From: Flavobacterium sp. N3904
Lineage (GTDB): Bacteria > Bacteroidota > Bacteroidia > Flavobacteriales > Flavobacteriaceae
Assembly (NCBI RefSeq): GCF_025947305.1
Contig: NZ_CP110009.1
Location: 1,178,001 to 1,242,000, forward strand
Direction: 5' to 3'
DNA length: 64,000 nucleotides
The translations under genes were made by a program, and so were the position numbers. Of the stretch, positions 43,211-53,289 are shown piece after piece. How positions within the stretch are numbered: the first letter of the stretch is position 1; each line of letters begins with the position of its first letter. The notes under the pieces are model-generated. The model made no database searches and had not been told where the DNA came from. It saw only the letters and a list, made by a program, of their open reading frames with translations.

Positions 43211-46200
43211 CTATTCTACTATAATTTTTTTGGCAGTATGGGCGCCTTCACTTTCTAAATAAATATAATAAAGACCACTTGCGAATCCCTCCAAATGTAA
43301 TGTGTTATTATTCGCTCCTGAAGTAAATGTTGTTGTTTTTACTAGTTTCCCTAAAGCATCATAAACGGTTACTTTTTCTAGCATAATATTGTCAATATGC
43401 AATTCCTTTTTTGTAGGAATAGGATATATAGCGATTTTGTCAAAAACAGAATCTTCAATTCCTAATGCAGAACAAGTTGACGAATAGGTTGCTGTAGCGT
43501 CTTTTATATTCGCCCAATGTGCATTTGAATAAGCTTCATCGTCTACTTTTATACATTCAAGTTTACTGTTGTTTATAAAACTGCAGTATAGGTTAGTTGC
43601 AGTTGTTTTACTAGTTACAGGAGGTAGTACAAAGTTTTTGTTATTACCGTTTTGAACATTTATTGCCGTAAGCTGATTATTATCTACATTTATAACCTCT
43701 ATTTTTTTATTTTGAGATAAATCTAAGTTAGTTAACAGATTTCCATAACCACTTACAAACCATAATTCCTTATTATTTGTAAGATCTATTTCTGTTATTT
43801 TGTTATTCTCAAAGCCTAATCTCTTAAGATTTATATTTTGAGATAAATCTACTGAAGTAATTTGATTCTTTGAAAGTTCAAGAGTATGTATTTTAGTATT
43901 TTTACTTATATCAATACTTGTTAAATTATTATCTAAAACCCCTATATTTTCAAGCATTAGATTTTTGCTTAAATCAATAGTTGTGATATTGTTACGATCA
44001 CAAAAAAAGTATATTAATGCTGTAAAATCTTGTAGTCCTGTTAAATCTGAAATATTGCTATCAGCAACATCTAAAAATATAACTTGGTTAATACTGGCAG
44101 TCTGTATTTTTCCATTTTTACCATCTTTATCAATTTCTAAGGCGATTAATTTTTCCTCAAAATAAGAATCTGGAATCAATGTATATGTGATACAAGGTGT
44201 TGAACTATATGTTGTAATTTTATCTATTGCCATATCCCAATTAGCCATTGAATAGGCTGCATCATCAACAAGTATACAGGTTAATTTTGGATTTTCTGTA
44301 AAATTTCCGAACATCATGCTTTGCATGTTGGTATTATTTCCATTTTGAATATTCAAATAAGTTAAACTGTTATTAGAACATTCTAACTGTTTCAGAGATT
44401 TGTTTACTGATACATCCAGTGTTGTCAATAGATTAAAACTAGAGCTCAAAACAGTTAAAGCTGTATTCTGTGTAAGGTCTAAATTTGCTATTTTATTGAC
44501 ACTGCAGTATAATTTGTCTAAACTTTGGTTTTTTGAAACATCCAAAGCGGTAAGAGCATTATTGCCACAGGTCAGCGAAGTTATCATTCTAAAATCATGT
44601 ATTCCTGTTAAGTCTGTTATTCCACTATTGGAGACATCCAAAGTACCTACATTGTATATACTCGCAGAAAGAACTTTACCGTTTTTACCATCTTTGTCAA
44701 TACCTAGTGCGATTAGTTTTTCCTCAAATTTTGCGTCTGGAATAGTAGTATAAGTATTTGATAAAGCGATACAATCTGAAGAATACCCTGCTGTGGCATC
44801 TTTGGCTTCCCAATTGCTATTACAAAAAGTAGCGTTGTCTACTTGAATACATATAAGATTTGGATTTTGGGCCAAATTTGCAAAATACATTCGTTTCATA
44901 TTAACGTTATTACCGTTTTTCAGATTCAAAGAAGTCAAGTTGTTAGTGTAGCAATTAATTTCGGTTAAACTAGTATTCTTTGATACATCAAGAGAAGTAA
45001 GTACATTTTCTGATGCGTTTAATTTATTCAAAACTAAATTTTTGGAAACATCAATACTTGTTAATTTATTAGCATTACAATACAAATCGGTTAAAGCTGC
45101 ATTTTTTGTAACATTCAAAACAGTTAATGCATTATCACTACAATCCAAATAATTCAAAGAAACAAAATCTTCAATACCAGTTAAACTGGCAATATTGCTA
45201 CTGTATACTTCAAGAGAGGTAAGAGAGGCTACACTTTCTGTTTTCACTTTTCCATTTTTTCCATCGATATCAATTCCTAATGCAATTAATTTGTCTTCAA
45301 AATTTGAATCTGGAATTAAAGTGTAAGGAGTACAATCTGTATTAAAAGTTGCTGTAGTATCTTTTTTACTCGACCAGTTTGTATCTGCATAATTGATATC
45401 ATCTACCAGAATACATTTTAGATTTGGGTTATTGTTTAAATAGATATTTGCATTGGTTAACAAAGTGTTTTTTCCGTTTTTTAAATTTAAACTCAAAAGT
45501 TTGTTAAACCTACAAGAAAAAATAGTCAACGCCACATTTTTAGAAACATCCAATGTCGTTAATTGATTATTGCTACATTCAAAATAATTTAATGTCACAT
45601 TTTTGGAAACATCCAAGGTTGTTAATGCATTGTCGTTACAAGTCAAATAAGTCATTGCTTTGAAATCCTGAATCCCTGTTAAGTCAGCAATTGAACTTGA
45701 AGAAATATCTAATGAAGTCAAAGAGGCTATACTCTCTGTTGCTACTTTTCCATTTTTACCGTCTTTATCAATTCCTAGAGCGATTAATTTATCTTCAAAT
45801 TTAGCGTCTGGAATTAGGGTGTAAATCGTACAATCGAGATTAAAAGTTGCACTAATATCTTTTTTGCTTGTCCAATTGGCATCAGAATAAACAATATCAT
45901 CAACTTGAATACACTTAAGATTAGGGTTGTTAACAAAGTTAGAATACGTTAAATCTAGAATTGTATTCGCACCATTTTTCAGATTCAAGTAAATTAGCTG
46001 ATTATTTTCACAAGCTAACTCTGTTATCAAAGGGTTTTTTGAAACGTCAAGACTTGTAATTTTATTATTTAAACAATCTAATAATTCTAATTTAGTATTT
46101 TTAGAAATATCAATTGTTGTAAGTTCATTAAAATGACACATCAACCCTTTTAAATTAATGTTTTGAGAGATATCTAAGTCTGTTATTTTATTATTGTGAC

Positions 46201-47842
46201 AATAAAAATTTATCAAAGCCACATTTTTTGTGACATTTAAAGTGGTTAATTGATTCGAGTTACAAATCAAGGAAGTCAAAGCTACATTTTTGGTAACATC
46301 AAGAGAGATTAATTTATTAGTTGCACAATTTAAAGATGTTAATGCCACAAAATCTTGAATTCCTGTCAAGTCAGCAATAGAACTATGCGAAATATTCAAA
46401 GAAGTTAAAGTAGCAATACTTTGAGTAACTACTTTTCCATTTTTGCCATCGATATCAATTCCTAGAGCAATCAATTTGTCTTCAAAATTATTATCCGGAA
46501 TCATTGTATAAGGTGTACAATCGGTATTAAAACTTGCTGCGGCATCTTTTTTGTTTGACCAGTTAGTGTCAGAATAGACAACATCATCTACAAGGATGCA
46601 TTTTAGATTTGGGTTAGATGATAGATTTATATTAGTATTGGTTAACAAAGTATTTTTCCCGTTTTTTAGATTCAAACTCGTAAGATTATTTGAGTAGCAA
46701 TACAATTTAGACAAAGCAACATTTTTAGTAATATCTAAAGTGATCAATTGATTTCCTTCACATTCCAATTCGTTTAATCCTAAATTTTTAGAAACATCTA
46801 GAGAGGTTAATTGATTAATCGAACAATTCAAAGATGTTAAAGCTGTATTTTTAGAAATATCCAAAGCGGTTAATTGATTGGACTGACACCATAAATTTTG
46901 CAATGCAAGATTTTTAGAAATATCCAAAGCGGTTAATTCGTTGCCGTAACAAAATAAAGACTGCAAAAACAAATTTTTAGAAACATCCAAATTAGTTAAT
47001 TGATTGAATACACACCATAACCATTTTAAATTCAGATTTTTATAAATATCCAAGCTGGTTAATTTATTGGAATAACAAGATAAGTTATTCAAATCTGTAT
47101 TTTTAGAAACATCCAAACTGCTTAATTGATTAGAAGAACAGTTCAAATAAGTCAAAGCCACAAAATCCTGAATCCCCGTTAAGTCAGCTATAGAACTTGA
47201 AGAAACATCCAATGAAGTCAATTTGTTAACATTGTTGGTCAACACTTTTCCATCTGCTACACTAGAGTCAATCCCCAATGCAATCAATTTGTTCTCAAAA
47301 TTCACATCGGGAATAAGCGTATATTGTTCTGTTCCTTGAATGTACACTTGCACATCATCAATCAATACATTAAATGCTGCAGCATCAAAAGAATATAAGG
47401 AAATACTCAAGTCATACGACAAATTTTGGTCTGGAGTAAAAGTGGTCTCTTTTACGGACCAGTTGTTATCTGTTGCAAAAGTGCTACTCGACAGTGTTGT
47501 TGCACTCCCGTTTTGACTAATGTTTAAACTTATGGGGTGATCACCGCTATAGTTACTGTTTAGATACTTGTACTTAAATTTCACAGTATAAGTAGTTCCA
47601 GCTGTCAAAGGGACTTGAGCTATTATTTTTGGTTTAGTGGTGCTGTTTGCTATAGACAGTTTTGCACTATTACTTCCTTCGGTGTAAGAGGAAGTGTTTT
47701 GGGTGATACTGTTTTCTATCGTCCAGTTGGATAATGTGGTGCTATTTGTCCAATTTTCAAATCCACCATTGGGAACCAAATTGGTTTGTGCATAAGTATA
47801 AAATGATGCTAAAAATAGCAAAATAAGTAATTTTGTTTTCAT
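43211..47842 (-). CDS. Giant modular leucine-rich-repeat protein with type IX sorting domain
   Basis: The 1543-residue secreted protein has a signal peptide ending YTYAQ and a carbohydrate-binding-like jelly-roll domain (about 20-170). Six large modules follow, and a C-terminal type IX sorting domain (about 1470-1543, IYPIPTKKELHI to the final KKIIVE). Each module opens with an IPDxxFExKLIALGID segment, then leucine-rich repeats of about 21 residues (LTSLDVSKNxxLxxLxCxxN), and closes with a NLKCIxVDD...W cap. The number of LRRs differs between modules. It should be exported through the type IX system and attached to the surface or released; adhesion or ligand binding is likely, but no ligand is known. 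Confidence 0.92.
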   Translation of the reverse strand: MKTKLLILLFLASFYTYAQTNLVPNGGFENWTNSTTLSNWTIENSITQNTSSYTEGSNSAKLSIANSTTKPKIIAQVPLTAGTTYTVKFKYKYLNSNYSGDHPISLNISQNGSATTLSSSTFATDNNWSVKETTFTPDQNLSYDLSISLYSFDAAAFNVLIDDVQVYIQGTEQYTLIPDVNFENKLIALGIDSSVADGKVLTNNVNKLTSLDVSSSSIADLTGIQDFVALTYLNCSSNQLSSLDVSKNTDLNNLSCYSNKLTSLDIYKNLNLKWLWCVFNQLTNLDVSKNLFLQSLFCYGNELTALDISKNLALQNLWCQSNQLTALDISKNTALTSLNCSINQLTSLDVSKNLGLNELECEGNQLITLDITKNVALSKLYCYSNNLTSLNLKNGKNTLLTNTNINLSSNPNLKCILVDDVVYSDTNWSNKKDAAASFNTDCTPYTMIPDNNFEDKLIALGIDIDGKNGKVVTQSIATLTSLNISHSSIADLTGIQDFVALTSLNCATNKLISLDVTKNVALTSLICNSNQLTTLNVTKNVALINFYCHNNKITDLDISQNINLKGLMCHFNELTTIDISKNTKLELLDCLNNKITSLDVSKNPLITELACENNQLIYLNLKNGANTILDLTYSNFVNNPNLKCIQVDDIVYSDANWTSKKDISATFNLDCTIYTLIPDAKFEDKLIALGIDKDGKNGKVATESIASLTSLDISSSSIADLTGIQDFKAMTYLTCNDNALTTLDVSKNVTLNYFECSNNQLTTLDVSKNVALTIFSCRFNKLLSLNLKNGKNTLLTNANIYLNNNPNLKCILVDDINYADTNWSSKKDTTATFNTDCTPYTLIPDSNFEDKLIALGIDIDGKNGKVKTESVASLTSLEVYSSNIASLTGIEDFVSLNYLDCSDNALTVLNVTKNAALTDLYCNANKLTSIDVSKNLVLNKLNASENVLTSLDVSKNTSLTEINCYTNNLTSLNLKNGNNVNMKRMYFANLAQNPNLICIQVDNATFCNSNWEAKDATAGYSSDCIALSNTYTTIPDAKFEEKLIALGIDKDGKNGKVLSASIYNVGTLDVSNSGITDLTGIHDFRMITSLTCGNNALTALDVSKNQSLDKLYCSVNKIANLDLTQNTALTVLSSSFNLLTTLDVSVNKSLKQLECSNNSLTYLNIQNGNNTNMQSMMFGNFTENPKLTCILVDDAAYSMANWDMAIDKITTYSSTPCITYTLIPDSYFEEKLIALEIDKDGKNGKIQTASINQVIFLDVADSNISDLTGLQDFTALIYFFCDRNNITTIDLSKNLMLENIGVLDNNLTSIDISKNTKIHTLELSKNQITSVDLSQNINLKRLGFENNKITEIDLTNNKELWFVSGYGNLLTNLDLSQNKKIEVINVDNNQLTAINVQNGNNKNFVLPPVTSKTTATNLYCSFINNSKLECIKVDDEAYSNAHWANIKDATATYSSTCSALGIEDSVFDKIAIYPIPTKKELHIDNIMLEKVTVYDALGKLVKTTTFTSGANNNTLHLEGFASGLYYIYLESEGAHTAKKIIVE
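43490..47330 (-). repeat. Six tandem modules of 0.5-0.8 kb within the LRR gene
   Basis: The module-opening motif recurs near 47330, 46512, 45825, 45327, 44755 and 44190 (minus-strand order), so unit lengths vary from about 500 to 820 bases. Differences come from the number of LRR units inside. The DNA is similar enough between modules that recombination could change module number. Confidence 0.85.
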
Positions 47843-47870
47843 CGGTTATGGCTTTTGTTATAAGGCATCG

Positions 47871-47878
47871 CAAGAGTA
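47871..47878 (-). promoter_or_regulatory. Possible -7 element for the LRR gene
   Basis: The minus strand reads TACTCTTG, one mismatch from TAnnTTTG, with a TTG 22 bases upstream of it. It lies 28 bases before the ATG. Confidence 0.4.
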
Positions 47879-47988
47879 CGAAATTTAATTAACTTTCTTA
47901 CAATTTTTTCTCAGAATATCCTACGCATTTTGTTTTTTCTAACAAAATTCTTATACAAACGCATATTATCCTAAAAAACCGTTAACGA

Positions 47989-48022
47989 TTGCATAATATG
48001 TAATTTACTTCGACTATTTTTG
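47989..48022 (+). promoter_or_regulatory. Flavobacterial promoter for the subtilase gene
   Basis: TTG, a 23-base spacer and TATTTTTG fit the Bacteroidota promoter pattern. Transcription would begin near 48029, giving a leader of about 26 bases before the ATG. Confidence 0.5.
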
Positions 48023-48054
48023 AAGTTGATTAGCAAACTGGAAAACCTTTACAC

Positions 48055-49650
48055 ATGAAAAGAACAAACTTAACTTCATTAACATTACTTGTGGCTTTGT
48101 CTTTATGCCTTTCGGCCAATGCCCAAACATCAACTAATTATACTGCCAAAAAAGGCAAACTAAGCGAAACCGAATTGCAGCGTTGGTCACATCTGGATCT
48201 GGCCAAAGACAGTATTCCGGGAATGAGTGTCGATAAAGCCTATGCCGAATTACTTAAAGGTAAAAAAAGCGTTAAAGTAATTGTCGGAATCGTAGATTCT
48301 GGAGTAGATATAGACCACGAAGATTTAAAAGCCGTGATTTGGACCAACAAAAAAGAGATTGCTGGAAACGGCATCGACGACGACAAAAACGGTTATATCG
48401 ATGATATTCACGGTTGGAACTTTCTTGGAAATTCAGGAAAAGAAACGCTCGAAATGACCCGTATTATAAAAAAAGTCGATGACGGATCAGCCACTTACAA
48501 AAGCGCTCTGGCCGCTTACGAGGACAAATACAGTAAAGCTCTCAAAGACAAACAGCAAGTAGACTTCTTGATGGCTGCCGACAAGTCGATTCAAGTAAAT
48601 TTGAATAAAGAAGTGTATACCGTAGAAGATTTGAATGGGATTGTAACCACAGACCCAGATTTGACCAAAAACAAAATGGTAATGACACGCGTCTTAACCA
48701 ATGCCGGCCCTGATTTCAGAATACAATTAAAAGAATACAAAGACTATGTAGATGGCCAAATCAATTATAATCTAAACAAAGAATTTGATGGTCGAAAAGT
48801 GGTTGGCGACAATCCGGAAGACATCAAAAATACCAAATACGGGAACAATACCGTTTATGGTCCAGACAAAGAAGAAGCGCTTCATGGAACACATGTTGCC
48901 GGAATAATTGCTCAGGTAAGAGGCAACAATATTGGCGGTGACGGAATTGCAAATAATGTCGAGATCATGGCCATAAGAGCTGTGCCAGATGGTGACGAGT
49001 ATGACAAAGATATTGCATTGGCGATTCGTTATGCTGTTGATAATGGTGCCAAAGTAATCAACGGAAGTTTTGGAAAAAGTTATTCGCCACATAAACAATG
49101 GGTTTATGACGCTATAAAATATGCCGAAAAGAAAGACGTATTATTTGTTCATGCCGCAGGTAATGATGGCAATAATATCGATTTGGATTCAAATGCTAAT
49201 TTCCCTAATGATTCTGATGATAATAAAAAAGAATTTGCAGCCAATGTTTTGACTGTTGGAGCTTTAAACACGGTTTACGGAGAAGGTGTAGTTGCCGAGT
49301 TTTCAAATTATGGTACATTCAACGTAGATGTTTATGCTCCCGGAACAGAAATTTATGCAACAGTTCCTAATAATAAATTCAAATACGAACAAGGAACATC
49401 GATGGCATCACCAAATGCTGCCGGAGTTGCCGCATTAATCCGTTCGTATTATCCAAAATTATCAGCCAAACAAGTAAAACAAATCATTATGGATTCGGGA
49501 ACACCGCTTCCTGCGATGGTAGTTCTGGGTGAAAATCCAAATCCGAATCAAGAACCAGTGGCGGTTCTATCGGCTCAATCATCGAAATCAGCCAAAATGG
49601 TCAATGCTTACAATGCATTACTTATGGCAGAAAAAATATCCAAGAAATAA
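48055..49650 (+). CDS. S8-family serine peptidase (subtilase)
   Basis: The 531-residue secreted subtilisin-like protease has a signal peptide ending ANAQ at about residue 24. The catalytic triad is D81 (GIVDSGVD), H277 (HGTHVAG) and S449 (GTSMASPNAAG). About 195 residues separate D and H, far more than in subtilisin, so a large insert follows the first catalytic residue. No type IX sorting domain is visible at the C-terminus, so it probably stays periplasmic or leaves by another route. A terminator follows at once. Confidence 0.93.
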   Translation: MKRTNLTSLTLLVALSLCLSANAQTSTNYTAKKGKLSETELQRWSHLDLAKDSIPGMSVDKAYAELLKGKKSVKVIVGIVDSGVDIDHEDLKAVIWTNKKEIAGNGIDDDKNGYIDDIHGWNFLGNSGKETLEMTRIIKKVDDGSATYKSALAAYEDKYSKALKDKQQVDFLMAADKSIQVNLNKEVYTVEDLNGIVTTDPDLTKNKMVMTRVLTNAGPDFRIQLKEYKDYVDGQINYNLNKEFDGRKVVGDNPEDIKNTKYGNNTVYGPDKEEALHGTHVAGIIAQVRGNNIGGDGIANNVEIMAIRAVPDGDEYDKDIALAIRYAVDNGAKVINGSFGKSYSPHKQWVYDAIKYAEKKDVLFVHAAGNDGNNIDLDSNANFPNDSDDNKKEFAANVLTVGALNTVYGEGVVAEFSNYGTFNVDVYAPGTEIYATVPNNKFKYEQGTSMASPNAAGVAALIRSYYPKLSAKQVKQIIMDSGTPLPAMVVLGENPNPNQEPVAVLSAQSSKSAKMVNAYNALLMAEKISKK

Positions 49651-49670
49651 ATCCTACTAGTATTAATCCA

Positions 49671-49703
49671 ATGGAAGAGCTTCCCCCGCTCTTCCATTTT
49701 TTA
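49671..49703 (+). terminator. Terminator between the subtilase and M1 peptidase genes
   Basis: The arms ATGGAAGAGC and GCTCTTCCAT form a perfect 10-bp stem with a 7-base loop TTCCCCC, then a T-run. The T-run ends only about ten bases before the ATG of the M1 gene, leaving no room for a promoter after it. Confidence 0.88.
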
Positions 49704-49713
49704 TTTAAAAACC

Positions 49714-51588
49714 ATGCGCAAATACTTTTTATTAATTTCCTTCACTTTAAGTTTTGGTACTCTTTTTGCCCAAAAAACATGCTACTGGCAACAACAGGCA
49801 GATTACAAAATGGATGTTACTATGGACGTCAAAAACTATCAGTACAAAGGAAAACAAGAACTGGTTTACACTAATAATTCGTCAGATACGTTGAAGAAAG
49901 TATATTATCATTTATTCAACAATGCCTTTCAACCTGGAAGCGAAATGGATGCCAGACTCCAAACCATTAAAGATCCTGATGGGCGTATGGTAACCAAAAT
50001 AAAAGTAGATGGCAAAGACGTAAAAGAAAGCCGAATCAAAAATCTTAAACCGGACGAAATTGGATATTTGAAAATTTCTAATTTCAAACAAGATGGTGTT
50101 ACTGCTGTTGCCAAAGAAGTGGGTACAATACTCGAAGTGACTTTGACAAAACCGATTTTACCAAATTCAAAAACCACCTTTACACTTGACTTTGACGGTC
50201 AGGTTCCGGTGCAAATTCGTCGTTCAGGACGCAATAATGTAGAAGGAGTAGAATTATCTATGGCACAATGGTACCCAAAAATAGCTGAGTTTGATCCAGA
50301 AGGTTGGCATGCCGATCCTTATATTGCTAGAGAATTTCATGGAGTTTGGGGCAATTTTGATGTTGCTATTACAATTGACAAAGACTATGTTTTGGGAGGA
50401 TCGGGCTATTTGCAAAACCCAAACGAAATAGGGCATGGCTACCAGGACGCAGGCGTTGCAGTAGTTTATCCCAAGAAAACAAAGACTTTGACTTGGCATT
50501 TTAACGCACCAATGGTACATGATTTTACTTGGGCTGCCGATAAAAATTATGCCCATGATGTAGTCAAAGGACCAAACAATGTCGATTTGCATTTTATATA
50601 CAAAAACACACCAGCCGTTGTCGAAAACTGGAAAAAACTGGAACCTTTGATGGTTGAGGTTATGGCTTTTTACAACAAAACTGTTGGTGATTATCCGTAT
50701 AAACAATATTCGTTTATACAAGCTGGTGATGGCGGAATGGAATATGCCATGTGTACTTTGATGCTAGGAAACGGCAAACTTGAAGGTATTTTAGGAACCG
50801 CGACACATGAGTTGGGACATTCTTGGTTTCAACATGTTTTAGCATCAAACGAATCCAAACATCCCTGGATGGATGAAGGATTTACAACCTATATCGAAAA
50901 TCTGGCAATGAATGAATTGGCGGTTCAGAAAGAAGAAAATCCATTCAAAGGAGATTATGCAGCTTATTATAAATTAGTAGAATCAGGCAAAGAGCAGCCA
51001 CAATCAACGCACGGAGATCGTTATGATGAAAACCGTCCTTATAGTATTTCCTCTTATGTAAAAGGCTGTCTTTTCTTGTCGCAATTGGGTTATGTAATTG
51101 GCCAGGATAATTTGGATAAAACGGTGAAAAAATATTATCAGGATTTCAAATTCAAACATCCAACGCCCAATGATATCAAAAGAACGGCCGAACGTGTTTC
51201 GGGAGCCAACCTCGATTGGTATTTGGTCGATTGGACAGAAACGTTAAATACAATCGATTACGGAATAAAAGACGTCAAAGAAAACACCGACAAAACAACC
51301 GTAACTTTAGAACGAATAGGCAGAATGCCAATGCCTATCGATCTATTGGTAGAATATACCGATGGCACAAAAGAGAGTTTTTATATCCCGTTGCGCATGA
51401 TGAGTTTCGAAAAAGAAAACCCAACGCCTGCCATTACGAGAACCGTTCTCAACGATTGGGCTTGGACGTATCCTACTTTCGAATTTAACATCTCAAAACC
51501 TAAGACTACAATCAAAAAAATAACAATTGATCCAAGTGGTTTAATGGCAGATGTGAAACAAAGTAATAATGTTTATGAATTGAAGTAG
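49714..51588 (+). CDS. M1-family zinc aminopeptidase
   Basis: The 624-residue protein has a signal peptide ending FGTLFAQ. An M1 N-domain is followed by the catalytic domain with substrate motif GGMEYAMCT and zinc site H365-E366-L-G-H369 plus E388 (HEXXH-x18-E). The C-terminal region is beta-rich. It should trim N-terminal residues from peptides outside the cytoplasm, which fits its neighbour, a secreted subtilase. Because a terminator sits just before its start, expression depends on read-through or a promoter inside the subtilase gene or the hairpin. Confidence 0.93.
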   Translation: MRKYFLLISFTLSFGTLFAQKTCYWQQQADYKMDVTMDVKNYQYKGKQELVYTNNSSDTLKKVYYHLFNNAFQPGSEMDARLQTIKDPDGRMVTKIKVDGKDVKESRIKNLKPDEIGYLKISNFKQDGVTAVAKEVGTILEVTLTKPILPNSKTTFTLDFDGQVPVQIRRSGRNNVEGVELSMAQWYPKIAEFDPEGWHADPYIAREFHGVWGNFDVAITIDKDYVLGGSGYLQNPNEIGHGYQDAGVAVVYPKKTKTLTWHFNAPMVHDFTWAADKNYAHDVVKGPNNVDLHFIYKNTPAVVENWKKLEPLMVEVMAFYNKTVGDYPYKQYSFIQAGDGGMEYAMCTLMLGNGKLEGILGTATHELGHSWFQHVLASNESKHPWMDEGFTTYIENLAMNELAVQKEENPFKGDYAAYYKLVESGKEQPQSTHGDRYDENRPYSISSYVKGCLFLSQLGYVIGQDNLDKTVKKYYQDFKFKHPTPNDIKRTAERVSGANLDWYLVDWTETLNTIDYGIKDVKENTDKTTVTLERIGRMPMPIDLLVEYTDGTKESFYIPLRMMSFEKENPTPAITRTVLNDWAWTYPTFEFNISKPKTTIKKITIDPSGLMADVKQSNNVYELK

Positions 51589-51608
51589 TACTTCATTAAA
51601 CTTAATTG

Positions 51609-51651
51609 AAAGGCTCTTTTAAAACACAACGTTTTAGAAGAGCCTTTTTTG
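51609..51651 (+). terminator. Terminator of the M1 peptidase gene
   Basis: AAAGGCTCTT and its inverse AAGAGCCTTT, with further pairing of TTTTAAAAC/GTTTTA inside, form a long stem followed by T residues. Confidence 0.85.
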
Positions 51652-51661
51652 TAAAAATTTA

Positions 51662-51785
51662 TCAGGAGGTGCCCCCATTGAGCAAAGGGGCTTACTTATA
51701 GCATCGATTATAAAGCCCCTTTACTTCAACAGGGTCGGGCTATTTGCGCTACTTCGGTAGCCAGCGTCTATCCCTCACCCGAAAC
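51662..51785. repeat. Structured dispersed repeat, copy A
   Basis: A 124-bp element that starts AGGAGGTGCCCCCATTGAG on the plus strand and ends CTATCCCTCACCC. Its reverse complement matches copy B at 56205-56319 over nearly the full length. Two stems are retained in both copies: GCTAC/GTAGC at 51748-51761, and AAAGGGGCT/AGCCCCTTT. With the preceding terminator it accounts for most of the 298-base gap between the convergent M1 and DUF418 genes; nothing else was seen there. Confidence 0.75.
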
Positions 51786-51886
51786 ATCTGCATTAGAATA
51801 AACTTAGAAATTTAGAGTTATCAATGAGATTTCACTTCAGATAATAGGAAGTTTTCTCAATAACTTTTAAACGTTTTAAAAAAGTC

Positions 51887-53101
51887 TTAAAGCTCAACAA
51901 CCACAGCCTCTGATTCTTTTGAGACAGTTTCGGATGGGATTTTCTGAAACGGAAATAATTTTCTGTAACTCAATACTCTCCACAACCACTCAACCGGACC
52001 ATAATTGAATTTGGAAAGCCACCATTTGCTAACAAACAATTGAATAATAAATACCGAAACGGCCAATACAAAATAAAACCAATAAGGTAAGGTATCGTAT
52101 AATTTTAACCCAACTCCGGAGAAAACAAGAAAAGCAATTGTATTTTGTACAATATAATTGGTCAAGGTCATTTTGCCCGAAAGTCTAAAATAATCAAATA
52201 TGGTTTTTAGTTTATTGTTGCAATAAAGCAGACAAATTCCCGAGGCAATAAAAAGCATGGTGCACATTATTAACCACGAACCCGGCTTAAAATAAGTTGG
52301 AAAAACAAGGTCGTTGAACATCACTATCTTAAAAATAAAAAACAACACAAGACCAAGAACCAAACTGAAAGAAAATATTTTTTTTAAGGTTTTCTTTAAT
52401 TCCGGCAAACGATTAAAAAAGTCTGTTTTTTGAGCATAAAAACCCAACAGCATGCACGCAAACATCAGAATGTGAACAGATATTGCGTAAGTAAAGCTTA
52501 GAATTTGACCGTAATAGGTTCCCAGTAAATTAAATTTAAATACATCGAACCAGTTACTGGAATGGTACAACAGCAGGTATTTAGGTTCAGTATACACGTC
52601 TGGCACCACATATATTAACGTGTTGACAAAGCCCCAGACAAAAGGAATCGTCAGGAATAAAAAAAGACTTAAGCGAAGAATTGTTTTGGCAGAACTTTTA
52701 TAAAACAATAATAAAACAAGTCCGAGAAAAGCATAGTCCTTTAAAATATCTCCCAACCAAATCGCCGAATTGATAAAGGATAATGCAAAAAGAATCAACA
52801 TACGCCATGCAAAAAAGCCAACAGGATTCTTGCCTTTACTCGCCACATTCTGAATTAAGATCGCAAATCCATAACCAAACAATATACTCAATAATGTCCA
52901 GGATTTTGCTGCAAAAAAATATTCATGAATGTCGCTCAGAACTTGCGAAAAAGCATTTTTGGTATTGGGACCAACTGCGGAACCAATATATTTATAATCA
53001 ACATAATTGCCTATTACAACGCCCAGCAACGCCCAGCCTCTTAGAATATCAACAATTGCAGTTCTTTTATTATCTTCAATCGGTTGATAGGAATGGGTCA
53101 T
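51887..53101 (-). CDS. DUF418-family membrane protein
   Basis: The 404-residue polytopic protein has roughly ten membrane helices. The family opening is DILRGWALLGVVIGNY and the C-terminal DUF418 core is GPVEWLWRVLSYRK near residues 365-380. Members resemble acyltransferase-3 type membrane proteins and are otherwise uncharacterised. It follows the glucosidase gene on the minus strand, but a terminator lies between them, so it is probably a separate transcript. Confidence 0.85.
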   Translation of the reverse strand: MTHSYQPIEDNKRTAIVDILRGWALLGVVIGNYVDYKYIGSAVGPNTKNAFSQVLSDIHEYFFAAKSWTLLSILFGYGFAILIQNVASKGKNPVGFFAWRMLILFALSFINSAIWLGDILKDYAFLGLVLLLFYKSSAKTILRLSLFLFLTIPFVWGFVNTLIYVVPDVYTEPKYLLLYHSSNWFDVFKFNLLGTYYGQILSFTYAISVHILMFACMLLGFYAQKTDFFNRLPELKKTLKKIFSFSLVLGLVLFFIFKIVMFNDLVFPTYFKPGSWLIMCTMLFIASGICLLYCNNKLKTIFDYFRLSGKMTLTNYIVQNTIAFLVFSGVGLKLYDTLPYWFYFVLAVSVFIIQLFVSKWWLSKFNYGPVEWLWRVLSYRKLFPFQKIPSETVSKESEAVVVEL

Positions 53102-53193
53102 ATTTTAAAGTTAGGTTAGGATATTATTTTTTAAACAAGAGGTAAATGTAAGATAAGCTGAACCGATATTTATTTTTCTTATGGGTAAAATTA

Positions 53194-53231
53194 TAAAAAA
53201 AAACCAACAAGATTTTTTAAATTCTTGTTGG
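53194..53231 (-). terminator. Terminator of the glucosidase gene
   Basis: On the minus strand CCAACAAGA and TCTTGTTGG pair (9 bp) around a 10-base loop, followed by nine T residues. It lies about 60 bases past the stop codon. Confidence 0.85.
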
Positions 53232-53289
53232 CAATTCTATTTTAAAAATAAATCTCTTTATGCAAACATCGATTTTTTCATATGAAATA

